Of a stretch of 64,000 bases of DNA, positions 45,201-57,200 are shown one piece after another. Each line of letters begins with the position of its first letter. Position 1 is the stretch's first letter. The translations under genes were made by a program, and so were the position numbers. The notes beneath the pieces are model-generated. The model saw only the letters and a list, made by a program, of their open reading frames with translations. It searched no databases and was not told the DNA's origin. The stretch is from Solanum dulcamara (Eukaryota; Streptophyta; Magnoliopsida; Solanales; Solanaceae), in the NCBI RefSeq assembly GCF_947179165.1, contig NC_077240.1, forward strand, positions 49,908,501 through 49,972,500, read 5' to 3'.

Positions 45201-48200
45201 ATTGTCTGGTCTGTTAATAAAGGTTGCATCATGATTTATTAGTTTGAGAAAGATCCAGAGTTTGAGTGAAAACTAACATTATGATTTCATCAAGCTATTT
45301 TGGTTTAAATAACTGTGTACATGTTCTTAAAAGAAAAGACATTAATACCTAATTATAATAGGCTTAAATTAAGCTACCTACTATTTTCATACATGCTAGA
45401 ATATTCACAATGAATCAAACAGATGCCCCTCAAGGTGGTGCATACAACTTATATGTGCCAAACTTCCTACATATATAAGTTGTCTTGGGATTGGCTAGGG
45501 ACTTGGTGAATATGTCTTTGAAACACCTGAAACAAAATGAAAATCATGCTAGGAGATGACTTGTAATCGATCTGGCTATTGGACATGATAATGCTCAACT
45601 AGACCTCGTAATTGAAATGTAAGCGGTTGCATGCAAAACAATACCCAACTTTGGATTCGGGGTCGAATGCACTAAGGTGTGATGTCACTCCCCGAGTGTA
45701 CACCCTAGGTGTGGTTGACACTTGGAAACCATTGCTGGTTTTCAAGCGAACCCTTGGCCTGGCTAACTACTCATCGGAAGACTTAACTTGAAAAAGAAAG
45801 TGTAAAAACGGTGAGCACTTTAAATGCTTAAAAGAAAACTTATAACATATCTGAATACTTTGAATATAAGTAAATGAATGTTTAAAATATAAATCTCTAA
45901 AATATTGAATAAAACCTCTACTCTGTCTATGAAGCCCCTAAATGACTCTGGATAGGTACGGGGACATGTTCACGGCTACCTCAAGAACTAAAAATAATGA
46001 AATAAAGAAACTAAACGAGTTCCTCCAAAAGCAAGGAGGTCTAACCAACAAGCTGGATGAATGTGATCTTTAGCGATGCACCTGTTGAAGATCTCTAGCA
46101 CCTGTATCTGCATCATAAAACAATGCATCATCGAAAGACGTCAGTACATGGAATGTATGGTATGTAAAATAGTTGAAACGAAACATACTCACTGAATACT
46201 AAACTTGAATGGATACTGAAGTAACTCGACTCAAATAAAGCATACAAATATGAAACTAAGTCAATGCTTTACAAAATGTAAGTAAGTGAATGCAACTCAG
46301 TATAAAAATAATGTTTACTCTTTGGGGGAGTTTCTCTAATCGAAAACCATCACTATGCGCATCGTGATGATACAACGAACTACTCTCGTTTCCAGAGCCG
46401 TCCAATACCTTGCTAGAGTAACGGATGCAAACTCAACTCATGGATCCATATGAAGGCCGTATCAGGGACTGAAATGAGGAGACGTCCGAACCAACGACAC
46501 GATCCTATCCTATGCTGGCTATGTAGTTTGAGGTTTGAGTTATCTAAACTTTTACTCAAATCGGTGCTCAGTACTACTCCCAAAAATATGTAATTTTATG
46601 CTCATATACTCAGATGAGTGAAAACATTCAAAATATATCTCATTTAGTCTCATTGGACTTTATTTTGATAAGCTCAAACTCGTTTCTCAACTCTTATACT
46701 TTCTCTTTTAAAAATCAAAATATATTTAGGACTATTCGTGTTTCCTCAAACTCTTTCTCAAAAGCATCATTTATGCTCAATACTCTAGCTCATTTAGACT
46801 TGTAAAATCATGCATAATCAGTAATGTAAAGTATTATAACTCAAGGAATATAATGTACTCAAAACTCTTTGCTCAATCAAGACATGAAAATATATTGTTC
46901 TTCAACTCAAAACAATGCATAGTAAAAGCGATTGTAAATACTCAACTAGGGCTCATGGGAATGTAAACATGACCGGCAACTTCAAGAATTGAATTATGGG
47001 AATAATCGCAATATCAATAATATATAGGAAACTCAATGAAAGATATCATAACTCACTCGAAAACTCGATATAATAGGATTAAAATCAAGCTTGAACTCAA
47101 AAGAATGGAATTTAGATGTAGAGCACGAGGACGGACTTAGTCCATCGCTATGATTAGCCTTACATACCTAAAAGAACGATGTTCTTGGCGAAAATCAAAG
47201 AACTTGATTAATACGCTTGAAACCTAGCTTTTTCTCCTCTCTAAACCTTGCTCTAAATCTTTTAAGTGTTAATGAGAGAAAAGACACGTAGGGTACTGTT
47301 AAGGGGTCTAATTTAGTCCCAAAGCATCAGGGTTTTGGTTTGGAAAGGGTGGGAAAAGACTAAACTAACCCTCATTAAAAATTGTCTTTAGCCGTCTATG
47401 GGTCGACCTACGGACCATAGGAACTCCTACATGCCGTAGAAGACCCCTCGTGGAAACTTTGTGTGTAGATTGGACTTATTGGAAATTGCCATGTTGGGTT
47501 TACGAACCCTTTCTATGGGTCATATACCCCTCTACGGGTCGTACAAGGTGTTTGTAGAAGAGCACTGGGGTTCTTGGAGATTTGGCTCTACGGACCCTTC
47601 TACGGGTCGTAGACCCTAGTCGTAGGGCTGAGTACACTTTTTTGTGGCTACTGGAAACTGCAAGATGGGTTTACAGACACCTTCTATGGGTCGAAGACTC
47701 TTCGACAGGTCGTAGAAAGGAGCTCGTAGAAAGGATCTTCGATTGTGCCTTAGGGCTTCTTCTACAGACGCTTTCTACGGTTCATAAAAGGTTCTACAGG
47801 CCGTAGAAGCCCTTCGTAGAAGGGTCTCAATCAACTAAAATTTCACTAAGTCTAAGAGGGCCTTATGAGGCCCTCCTATGATCCGTAGAAGTGTCTACGA
47901 CCCGTAGGTGGCACCCGTGGACAGCTCTTGATGCATAAACTCAACTTTTTTCTAGGTTCTTCGGGACTGATCTAAGTCAGAATACTTCGGGGTGTTACAC
48001 AAGGATTGACGAAAAGAATTTACTAGAATTTGTTTGTCAACTCACACAAACAAGCACATTGTAACACAATAAATATAAATGGGCGGATTTGCTTGTAACA
48101 AGGGAATTACTTCCGATTTAAAGATCAAAACGTAACACGATTGTTGTTTCGACAAGATTTGGAGTAACTAGAGGTGTGCAACTATGCATTCGATGGGATA

Positions 48201-51200
48201 TCGATTTGATAAGTATTGACTAATTTATCTTAGAATAAATTACCACATGGATAGAATATGGCTTTACTTACATTCAAAATTCTTTCGACCCAATGAATAT
48301 GTTTGTTTTGGGTTCTCCCGAACCCCAAAACCATGCCATACAACCCACCAAACATTAGCTTGAGCAAGCATAAACTATCTCTAGCTCAAGTCCTTAAATG
48401 AGAGTTTAATCAGATTTAGATTCTCTGTTGATTAAACGTCAAGTCCACATCATTGAAGCCTTACTCAATTCCACTTCCCTTTCTGAAGAAAAAGTAAAAT
48501 TAGAGAGTTCAATTATTGTTAGCAACCATTAATTTTTAGATTAAAACTTGAAGACAGCAATAGATCCATGCATTACAATCAATTCCAAGACCAATTAGTC
48601 ACTATCCAATCAAATCTAAACGCCCATCGTGCATACACACCCCTATAAAAGAGTTTAGCTACTCATAATAAAAGAAATGGGATTATACCAAGGTTGAATT
48701 CCTCAATTGCATTCATAATGAGCAGATATAGTCAATTACAAGCTTGAGTTTCAGCAACAATGGAGTTTTCTTCTTTGAAAAGGAAGCTATGAAGGTACTC
48801 TATTCAATACTTGGATTCCCCACTATGTCAATAACCCATTTGGGGAAGAATAATGTTTTCTAGTTTTGGACAGATCTCCAAAATGACCTTGGAAGCTTCC
48901 AAAGTATGTCATTTTTAATGTACGAATTTGCCCTTCAAATTTCCGTCATCTGACTTGCCCCTGCACCTTCGTTTCGCATGCCCAACATGCAGCACGCAGG
49001 TGGCTCAGCATTCTTGATCACAGACTTGAGTAAGTCTTCCTGTGCTAGAACCTGCTAGAGGCAGGTGCTGTCTTGCGGCACGCATGTAAGCAGTCCAGTG
49101 ACTCCTCCTTCCAGGTGTGTTACACCTGCGTTACGCATGTGCTCTTTTGTGGCAGGCATGCTCTTTGCCGATCTTGAAAAGATTGCTTTCAGTTCCAATC
49201 CTTCATTATTTTCATTTCCAAGAAATCACTGTATACAAGAGAACAATGGCATGAAATTCCTTTAAATAACATTAAAACAAGGAAACAATTCATGCTTTAA
49301 GAGCTAAATAAGTTGGTAAAGACCCTGGACCCACCCGGCCCGTGCAAGCTGATCATTTGACTGCACGAACTTTGTGACGATGTCTCCTAAGAGCACTTTC
49401 TTTCTAAAATGATAATCAGTCTCTATGTGATCGCTCCTCTTATAAAATATTGAATTCGATGCAATGTGACGTGCAAACTCATTATAGTGCACATTTTTTT
49501 TTTCTCTCTCTAAATTTCAACTCCTTCAGTAGTTACTTGATCCATATGAGTCACATGTGTCCGGTGCTATAGCCTGTTATTCCGCTTCTGCAACTCGATC
49601 TAGCTACCACATTTTATTTCTTGTTTTCCTAGATAGAAATTTCTCCCAACTAGAACATAGTATCCAGAAGTTGATCTTTATAAGAGGGCTGCCTACACTA
49701 ACTTTGTGACGATGTCTCCTAAGAGCACTTTCTTTCTAAAATGATAATCAGTCTCTATGTGATCGCTCCTCTTATAAAATATTGAATTCGATGCAATGTG
49801 ACGTGCAACCTCATTATAGTGCACAATTTTTTCTCTCTCTCTAAATTTCAACTCCTTCAGTAGTTACTTGATCCATATGAGTCACATGTGTCCGGTGCTA
49901 TAGCCTGTTATTCCGCTTCTGCAACTCGATCTAGCTACCACATTTTATTTCTTGTTTTCCTAGATAGAAATTTCTCCCAACTAAAACATAGTATCCAGAA
50001 GTTGATCTTTATAAGAGGGCTGCCTACACTAACTTTGTGACGATGTCTCCTAAGAGCACTTTCTTTCTAAAATGATAATCAGTCTCTATGTGATCGCTCC
50101 TCTTATAAAATATTGAATTCGATGCAATGTGACGTGCAACCTCATTATAGTGCACAATTTTTTTTCTCTCTGTAAATTTCAACTCCTTCAGTAGTTACTT
50201 GATCCATATGAGTCACATGTGTCCGGTGCTATAGCCTGTTATTCCGCTTCTGCAACTCGATCTAGCTACCACATTTTATTTCTTGTTTTCCTAGATAGAA
50301 ATTTCTCCCAACTAGAACATAGTATCCAGAAGTTGATCTTTATAAGAGGGCTGCCTACACTACCTTTGTGACGATGTCTCCTAAGAGCACTTTCTTTCTA
50401 AAATGATAATCAGTCTCTATGTGATCGCTCCTCTTATAAAATATTGAATTCGATGCAATGTGACGTGCAACCTCATTATAGTGCACAATTTTTTTTTCTC
50501 TCTCTAAATTTCAACTCCTTCAGTAGTTACTTGATCCATATGAGTCACATGTGTCCGGTGCTATAGCCTGTTATTCCGCTTCTGCAACTCGATCTAGCTA
50601 CCACATTTTATTTCTTGTTTTCCTAGATAGAAATTTCTCCCAACTAGAACATAGTATCCAGAAGTTGATCTTTATAAGAGGGCTGCCTACACTAACTTTG
50701 TGACGATGTCTCCTAAGAGCACTTTCTTTCTAAAATGATAATCAGTCTCTATGTGATCGCTCCTCTTATAAAATATTGAATTCGATGCAATGTGACGTGC
50801 AACCTCATTATAGTGCACAATTTTTTTTCTCTCTCTAAATTTCAACTCCTTCAGTAGTTACTTGATCCATATGAGTCACATGTGTCCAGTGCTATAGCCT
50901 GTTATTCCGCTTCTGCAACTCGATCTAGCTACCACATTTTATTTCTTGTTTTCCTAGATAGAAATTTCTCCCAACTAGAACATAGTATCCAGAAGTTGAT
51001 CTTTATAAGAGGGCTGCCTACACTAACTTTGTGACGATGTCTCCTAAGAGCACTTTCTTTCTAAAATGATAATCAGTCTCTATGTGATCGCTCCTCTTAT
51101 AAAATATTGAATTCGATGCAATGTGACGTGCAACCTCATTATAGTGCACAATTTTTTTTCTCTCTCTAAATTTCAACTCCTTCAGTAGTTACTTGATCCA

Positions 51201-54200
51201 TATGAGTCACATGTGTCCGGTGCTATAGCCTGTTATTCCGCTTCTGCAACTCGATCTAGCTACCACATTTTATTTCTTGTTTTCCTAGATAGAAATTTCT
51301 CCCAACTAGAACATAGTATCCAGAAGTTGATCTTTCATAAGAGGGCTGCCTACACTATGTATATCCAACAATTTTCTCATGTCCTCGGTGTTTGTGAAGT
51401 AATCCTTTAATTGGAGCAGGTTTTATGTATCATAGAATGCGAATATCTTATTCCAATGACTGTCACAAGGAGAATCCAAAAAATGATTTAATACACCAAT
51501 CGGGAAGGTAATTTCAGGTCGAGTTACAATGACATAATTCAACGATCGTACCAGCCTCCTATATCTTCATGGATCACTAAGAGGCTCTCCTTGAGTATTG
51601 ACCCGATAGGAGCTTAACATTTAGATCATTGGAGTATCAATAGGCCTATAATCCGTTGTCCCTGTCTCTTCAAGAATATCAACTGCACACTTCCTCTTTG
51701 GAATGACAATTCCTGATTTGGATTATAAACTTTTAATCATACCCAGAAAATTAAGTGGAGTTGTATTATAAACTTTATTTTTTGTGTAAGGAAGTAGATG
51801 CAGAGGAAGCTGATCAGTTAGTAGAGCTTTTAGGGTCTCTGTAATTGGTCTTAGGCTACAAGCGTCCATAGTTTCTTGGAGGTCTCTAGCATGTCCATGT
51901 TGAGGAATACAACTTACCAGTTCTCCAAAAAAAAGCCTAGATGTTAAGCAAAAGAGATGTTAAGTGTTCAGTAGTGATGAAATGGTTCGAACTGCTGGAA
52001 GCCATGGTCATTTTACCAAATATCAAGTATATGATGATGTAGATGTTACCGGAGTGAACCTGCCTGGGCTAGAACTGTCTGGTTTAGAAAAACTAGTTGC
52101 AGGTGCTGGAAAATCTGGTTGGAGTCATCGGAAATCAGATCTGGTAACCATGGTCGGAATCATAAGGAAGATATATAGTCAGCCTCGGAATGAAGAAGCA
52201 AGCCTACTGGAAAAGAGAAACCTGCCGGAAAGCTCTGCATGCGTCGGCGCGTGATGCCGGAGAGATGAATCTGGTGGTGGGTGTGAGGGACCCAACCCAC
52301 AACAGATTTCTTGGGTAGGGTTGCATGAGGTTTCCAATCCTATTGGTGGTACTGCTATATGCACAATACCCTTGGAGAGAGGTAACTCAGAATAACGATG
52401 TCAGTTACCAGAAATTCATTGTCTTCTAATTATTGTCTCACTAATTGCTCTGACACCGTGTGAGAAAGAAAAGAGTTTGAGTCATAATTCAACTTGATTA
52501 TTCCCTCAAGCTGTTTTTTTTTCGTTTTGTAGCTATTGGGGTTTTTCATATTATTTTGTTGTAAAACTGTTTTGTTACTATCTATTTTCTCTTATACTTC
52601 CGTTATATCTTTTTCTAGACTGTTTTTGTCTTGAGCCGGGGGTCTATCAAAAATAACCTCTCTACCTCACTTCTAAGGTAGAGGTAAGACCTGGGTACAC
52701 TCTACCCTCCCTAGACCCCATTGTGTGGGACTACACTGGGTATGTTGTTGTTGTTGTAGCTTTTGGGGTTTAAATAACTATGCCATGTTGTAAAAAGGAA
52801 ATCAATACCTTATTACAATAGGAGTAAATTAAGCTACCTACTATATTTACATATTTTCTAGAATATTCGCAAAGATTCTAACGATTAGCATAAATTTATG
52901 GATTGCCCCTCTCCCCCAGGGAAAAAATGAAAATAAAGGCAAGGAGAACCAACTACTAGAATTCGACCGACTCACTATACATTCAGGAGACAATGGATTC
53001 TGCTATTTTCTGTAGACAGTTACATAGGACCCTTTTCCAGTTGAAACTTTGGACATTTATAGATGTTCTAATTATTGATGGTTGGTAAACTCTGGAAGAA
53101 ACCTTTAAATGGGGTGGTTGCATGTCTCACCTTTATGCATAACTTGCAATCGCTCCACCAGTTGAAATTAAATGGATAGATCTAAGATCTCAAAAAGTGG
53201 CATAGGACCAACACACACACCACACACATATATAGATGTTGCGTGTTCCTTTTGTTTCCTTCTGTAGGATCAATAAGGTTGTTGTTTTTGAGTTACATGT
53301 TCTCTTGATTCCCATGTACTATTCCATAGTTTACACTGTCAGACAGATTCTCTAATGCCACTGATGTTTCTCTATCTTCTCCTATCCTTCAGAGAATTCA
53401 CACTTTCAATATCTAAATCATTTTTGACCTGAACTGTGTTGGCTATAGGCTTACTATCCCGTTATGTACTTCATCCTATTGCAGATCCGTGAATAATTAA
53501 TTGAATTTATTAGCACCAAAAGTTCCATCATTGCCTCTTCATTTTAGTTTGAATCTAGTCTGTGCCCATGAGCTGCCACTTCTTGAACTTGGCTACATCT
53601 GCATGAAAAAATATGTGATAATGTCGTTTTGTTTGGGAATGATGTGAACAAGATACTGATTGCTTTTACATCATTATATGAGATTAGTTTTTTTTCAATT
53701 CCTTGTCTGTTTACTCACAATATTGCAAAAGCAATATTGTACACGAAGATTGTTGAACTTCAAGAAAAATGATAGTTGCATCATTTTAACTCTTACAAAG
53801 TGGGGTCAGTACTTGCATCATCAGCCATTTTCAGGTGTACAGTAAGATTGTTAAACTTAGAAAAATGATAGTTGTATCATTTTTAACTCTTACTCCTGTA
53901 GCTTTGAGATAAGATAAAAGAAAAAGAAAATCACTTAAAGTAGAGGATTGATAACTGATAAAAGATATTTCTTTAATTATTACTTAAAGTTTATCCAAAT
54001 CACACTATGTGGGATTTACTGGGAATGTTGTATTACTTAAAGCTTATTTTTTCAATAAGCAAAATTGTTTTTCTTTCACATCCAAGAATTTCTCGTTGAG
54101 AATGACCACATATTGTCCTAGTTTAATCAGAAAATATTGAAATACCATTGTCATTTAGATTTTGTGGTTCTGGAGACTAAAGTTGTTGAATACTATGTTG

Positions 54201-57200
54201 ACTCTACTCTCAAAAAAATACTAAGTTGTCTACAACAACAACATACTTGGTGTAATTCCACAAGTGGTCTGGGAAGGGTAGTGCGTTATGTGTACGCAGA
54301 CCTTACCCCTATCTTGGGAGATAGAGAGATTATATAACCCTCTGCTCAAGTAAAAGCATTACAAGGCGGTTCGAAAAAAGAAACCAACGGCCAAAAGATG
54401 CTAAGTTGAATATGAAAGTTTAAACAACATCAGTGCTGGCCATTTTACTAGGAGAAATATGGCTACTCCTATCCATCTATTTTTACTCGTACAAGTAGGA
54501 GCGTGTTAAAACAGAAACACTCCAAGAAATTGAATTGAATTATAAAAACAGAGTGAACTTATGAAATTCTAGCCATTTCATTAACTTGCAGAAGTTCTAA
54601 ATTTATACAAGGAAAATGCTAACCATTTCCTATCTAGTAGCTACTTACAAAGTGGATGAAAAACTGAAAAAAACATGTGCCACTAACAGCCATAAAAGGG
54701 CCACTAACTTCAGAAAATTAACTAACTAGAGTTGACCAAGGCTAGCTAGAAAATAGGGAATCACTAAACTGAAACGAAGTAAAAAACAGTAAAAAAACAA
54801 TAAGCTGGAAGTTCAATAAATGCCAATTGTTCAACACTCTTCCTTGGCATTTTCGTGTAGAACACCAATTCTTTGCCATAGATCTTCAAACCTTTCCTTT
54901 GGCATAGACTTAGTGAAAATGTCAGCTAGCTGGTTCTCAGATGAGCAATGAACCGGCAACACTTCATTAGATTGCTGTACTTCTCTAATAAAATGAAACT
55001 TGATCTTGATGTGCTTAGTTCGACCATGAAACACTGTATTTTTTGAGATTGAAATTTCTGAAATGTTGTCACAAATGATCCTGGTAGCTTCAGTTTGTTC
55101 ATGGCCCAAGTCCTTCAACATTTTCCTTAGCCAGATAGCTTGGTTCACAGCAGATGCAACAGCTATGTACTCAGCTTCTGCTATTCATTGAGCTGTAGTT
55201 TCTTGTTTCCTAGAGCTCCAACTAAAACAACTTGTCCCCAAACAGAACAGATATCCAGAAGTCCTTCTGGAATCATCAACGCCGCCACCCCAATCACTGT
55301 CAGAGTAACCGACCAGATTCATAGTCACTTCGGCAAATGCTGGGAAAAATATTCCAAACTTGCTGGTTCCTTTTATATACCTTAACACTCTTTTAGCCGC
55401 TGTGTAGTGTGTGTCTCTAGGCGAATGCATGAACCTAGAGAGCAAACTTACAACAAATAGAATGTCTAAGTCTGCTTGCGGTTAGATATAGAAGGCTGCC
55501 AATTAAGCTTTTATACATACTATCAGCCACTTTTTCGGAATCCTCATCCTTGCCAAGCTTCACACCAGTAGAGATTGGAGTACTCACAGGTTTGCAGTCT
55601 TGCATTTTGAACCTGTTTAGGATATCTGAAATGTATTTCTGCTGGCATATAAGAACTCCATCACTGGACTGCAACACTTCCAAGATCAGTCATTTCAAAG
55701 ACTTCCTCCATTTCATCCTTGAACCTTTGGATTAGTTCAATTTTGCTTCCTGTCACAAGCATGTCATCCACATAAATTGAGACAATTAAGGACTCACCAC
55801 CAGTGGCTTTCACATACAACGTAGCTTCACTTTGACTTCTACTAAAGCCAAGTTGGATGAGATGATTGTCCATCCTCTCATACCATTCCCTTGGGGCTTG
55901 TTTTAGTCCATACAACGCCTTCGTCAAGAGATAAACTTGATCCTCTTTTCCAGGAATTGAGAAACCATCAGGTTGCTCTATCTCTTCAGCAAGAAAACCA
56001 TTCAAAAAAAGCCGATTTGACATCAAGCTGATGAACCTGCTAGGAACTATGAGATGCAAATGCAAGAATAAGCTTGATTTTGTCATACCTTGCTACTGGA
56101 GAAAATGCTTCCTGGTAATCCACACCATATTGTTGTGCATATCTCTTCACAACCAATCTAGCCTTATGTTTGCAAATTGTTCCATCAGGATTGAGTTTTG
56201 TCTTGAAAATCCATTTTACACCAATCACCTTGCAATTTCTAGGCCTGTCAATGAGCTGCCAAGTTCCATTCTTCTCGATCATGTCTAGTTCAGCTTGCAT
56301 AGCTCTCCTCCATGCTTGAGAATCTTGTGCTTCAGCATAGCTTGTTGATTCAGAGATGACCATATTACACCGATGATAGACATCTTTTAAGGTTCGGGTG
56401 CCCCTGCACTGGTAAGTCATCCACTAGTTCATCTTCCGCAAGTTGAGGCTGCTCTTTTAAATATAAATCAGAAAAAGAGGTCTTCTGATTTTTCCAATCC
56501 CAAGCAGCTGCTGCATCAAACTTCAGTTCTCGCCTGAGAATTAGTTTTTCTTTTTTCAAACAGAAAATCCTGTATCCTTTGGATGAACTATAGCCCATAA
56601 ATATGCCCTTCTGAGCCTTGTTGTCCAGCTTACTCCTCTTTGTTTTCGGAACTTGATAATAACATATACACCCAAAGATTCTGAGATGGTGTACTGATGG
56701 TTTGTTTCCATACCAAGCTTCATATGGAGTCATTTCCTGCAAGGCCTTTGTAGGCAATCTGTTCAGCAAATATACCGAGGTATTGACTGACTCTGCCCAA
56801 AACTGATTTGGGATCTTTCTTTCAAGTAAAATACACCTGGCCATCTCCATTACTGTCCTGTTCTTCCTTTCAGACACGCCATTTTGTTGTGGAGTGTACG
56901 GTAATGTTAATTGGCGTTCACTACCTGTGCTATTACAAAACTCCACAAACTGAGAAGAAGTATATTCTTCTCCATTGTCAGACCTTAAAAGTTTTAATAC
57001 TGAGATTACATTGATTTTCCACTAAAGCTTTAAATTGTTTAAAAACATCAAAGACTTCACTCTGCAGTCTAATGAAATAAACCCAACACATTCTGGTGTA
57101 GTCATCAATAAAGAGGAGAAAATATTTGTTACCATTCAAGGAATCTGTTTTCATTAGGCCGCAAACATCCGTATGAATGAGCTGAAGTTTCTTGCTAGAT

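Larger units (their letters stand above)
45518..49342. mobile_element. Insertion inside copia pol (unidentified LTR-like DNA)
   Basis: This block separates the pol codons for QLA (49,343 leftward) from those for DIFTKS (45,517 leftward). It includes the solo gypsy LTR 45,678-47,999. The remaining 1.5 kb (45,518-45,677 and 48,000-49,342) is non-coding and looks LTR- or leader-like. Terminal duplications were not found. Confidence 0.5.
45243..52883 (-). mobile_element. Composite copia element with nested insertions
   Basis: A minus-strand copia bounded by a perfect 5-bp duplication ATTAG (45,238-45,242 and 52,884-52,888). The 5' LTR is at 52,459-52,883 with a primer site (CGGTGTCAGAGC). The 3' LTR is at 45,243-45,421, preceded by a polypurine tract (TTGAGGGGCATC). 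Pol is heavily decayed: RNase H residues occur at 51,360-51,500 and 49,343-49,490 ([24 protein letters not shown]), and the end [20 protein letters not shown] at 45,520-45,425. Pol is cut between QLA and DIF by the insertion 45,518-49,342. The RNase H part is amplified to six copies, and an RTE tail sits in the 5' LTR. Confidence 0.78.

Noticed and set aside
49367..51356. CRISPR-like or VNTR coding array
   Set aside because: Units are contiguous 331-bp copies without spacers, in a plant genome, derived from copia RNase H and full of stops.
51964..52254. 96-codon plus-strand ORF
   Set aside because: It is opposite the leader of the composite copia, with no known domain and no splice or promoter context.
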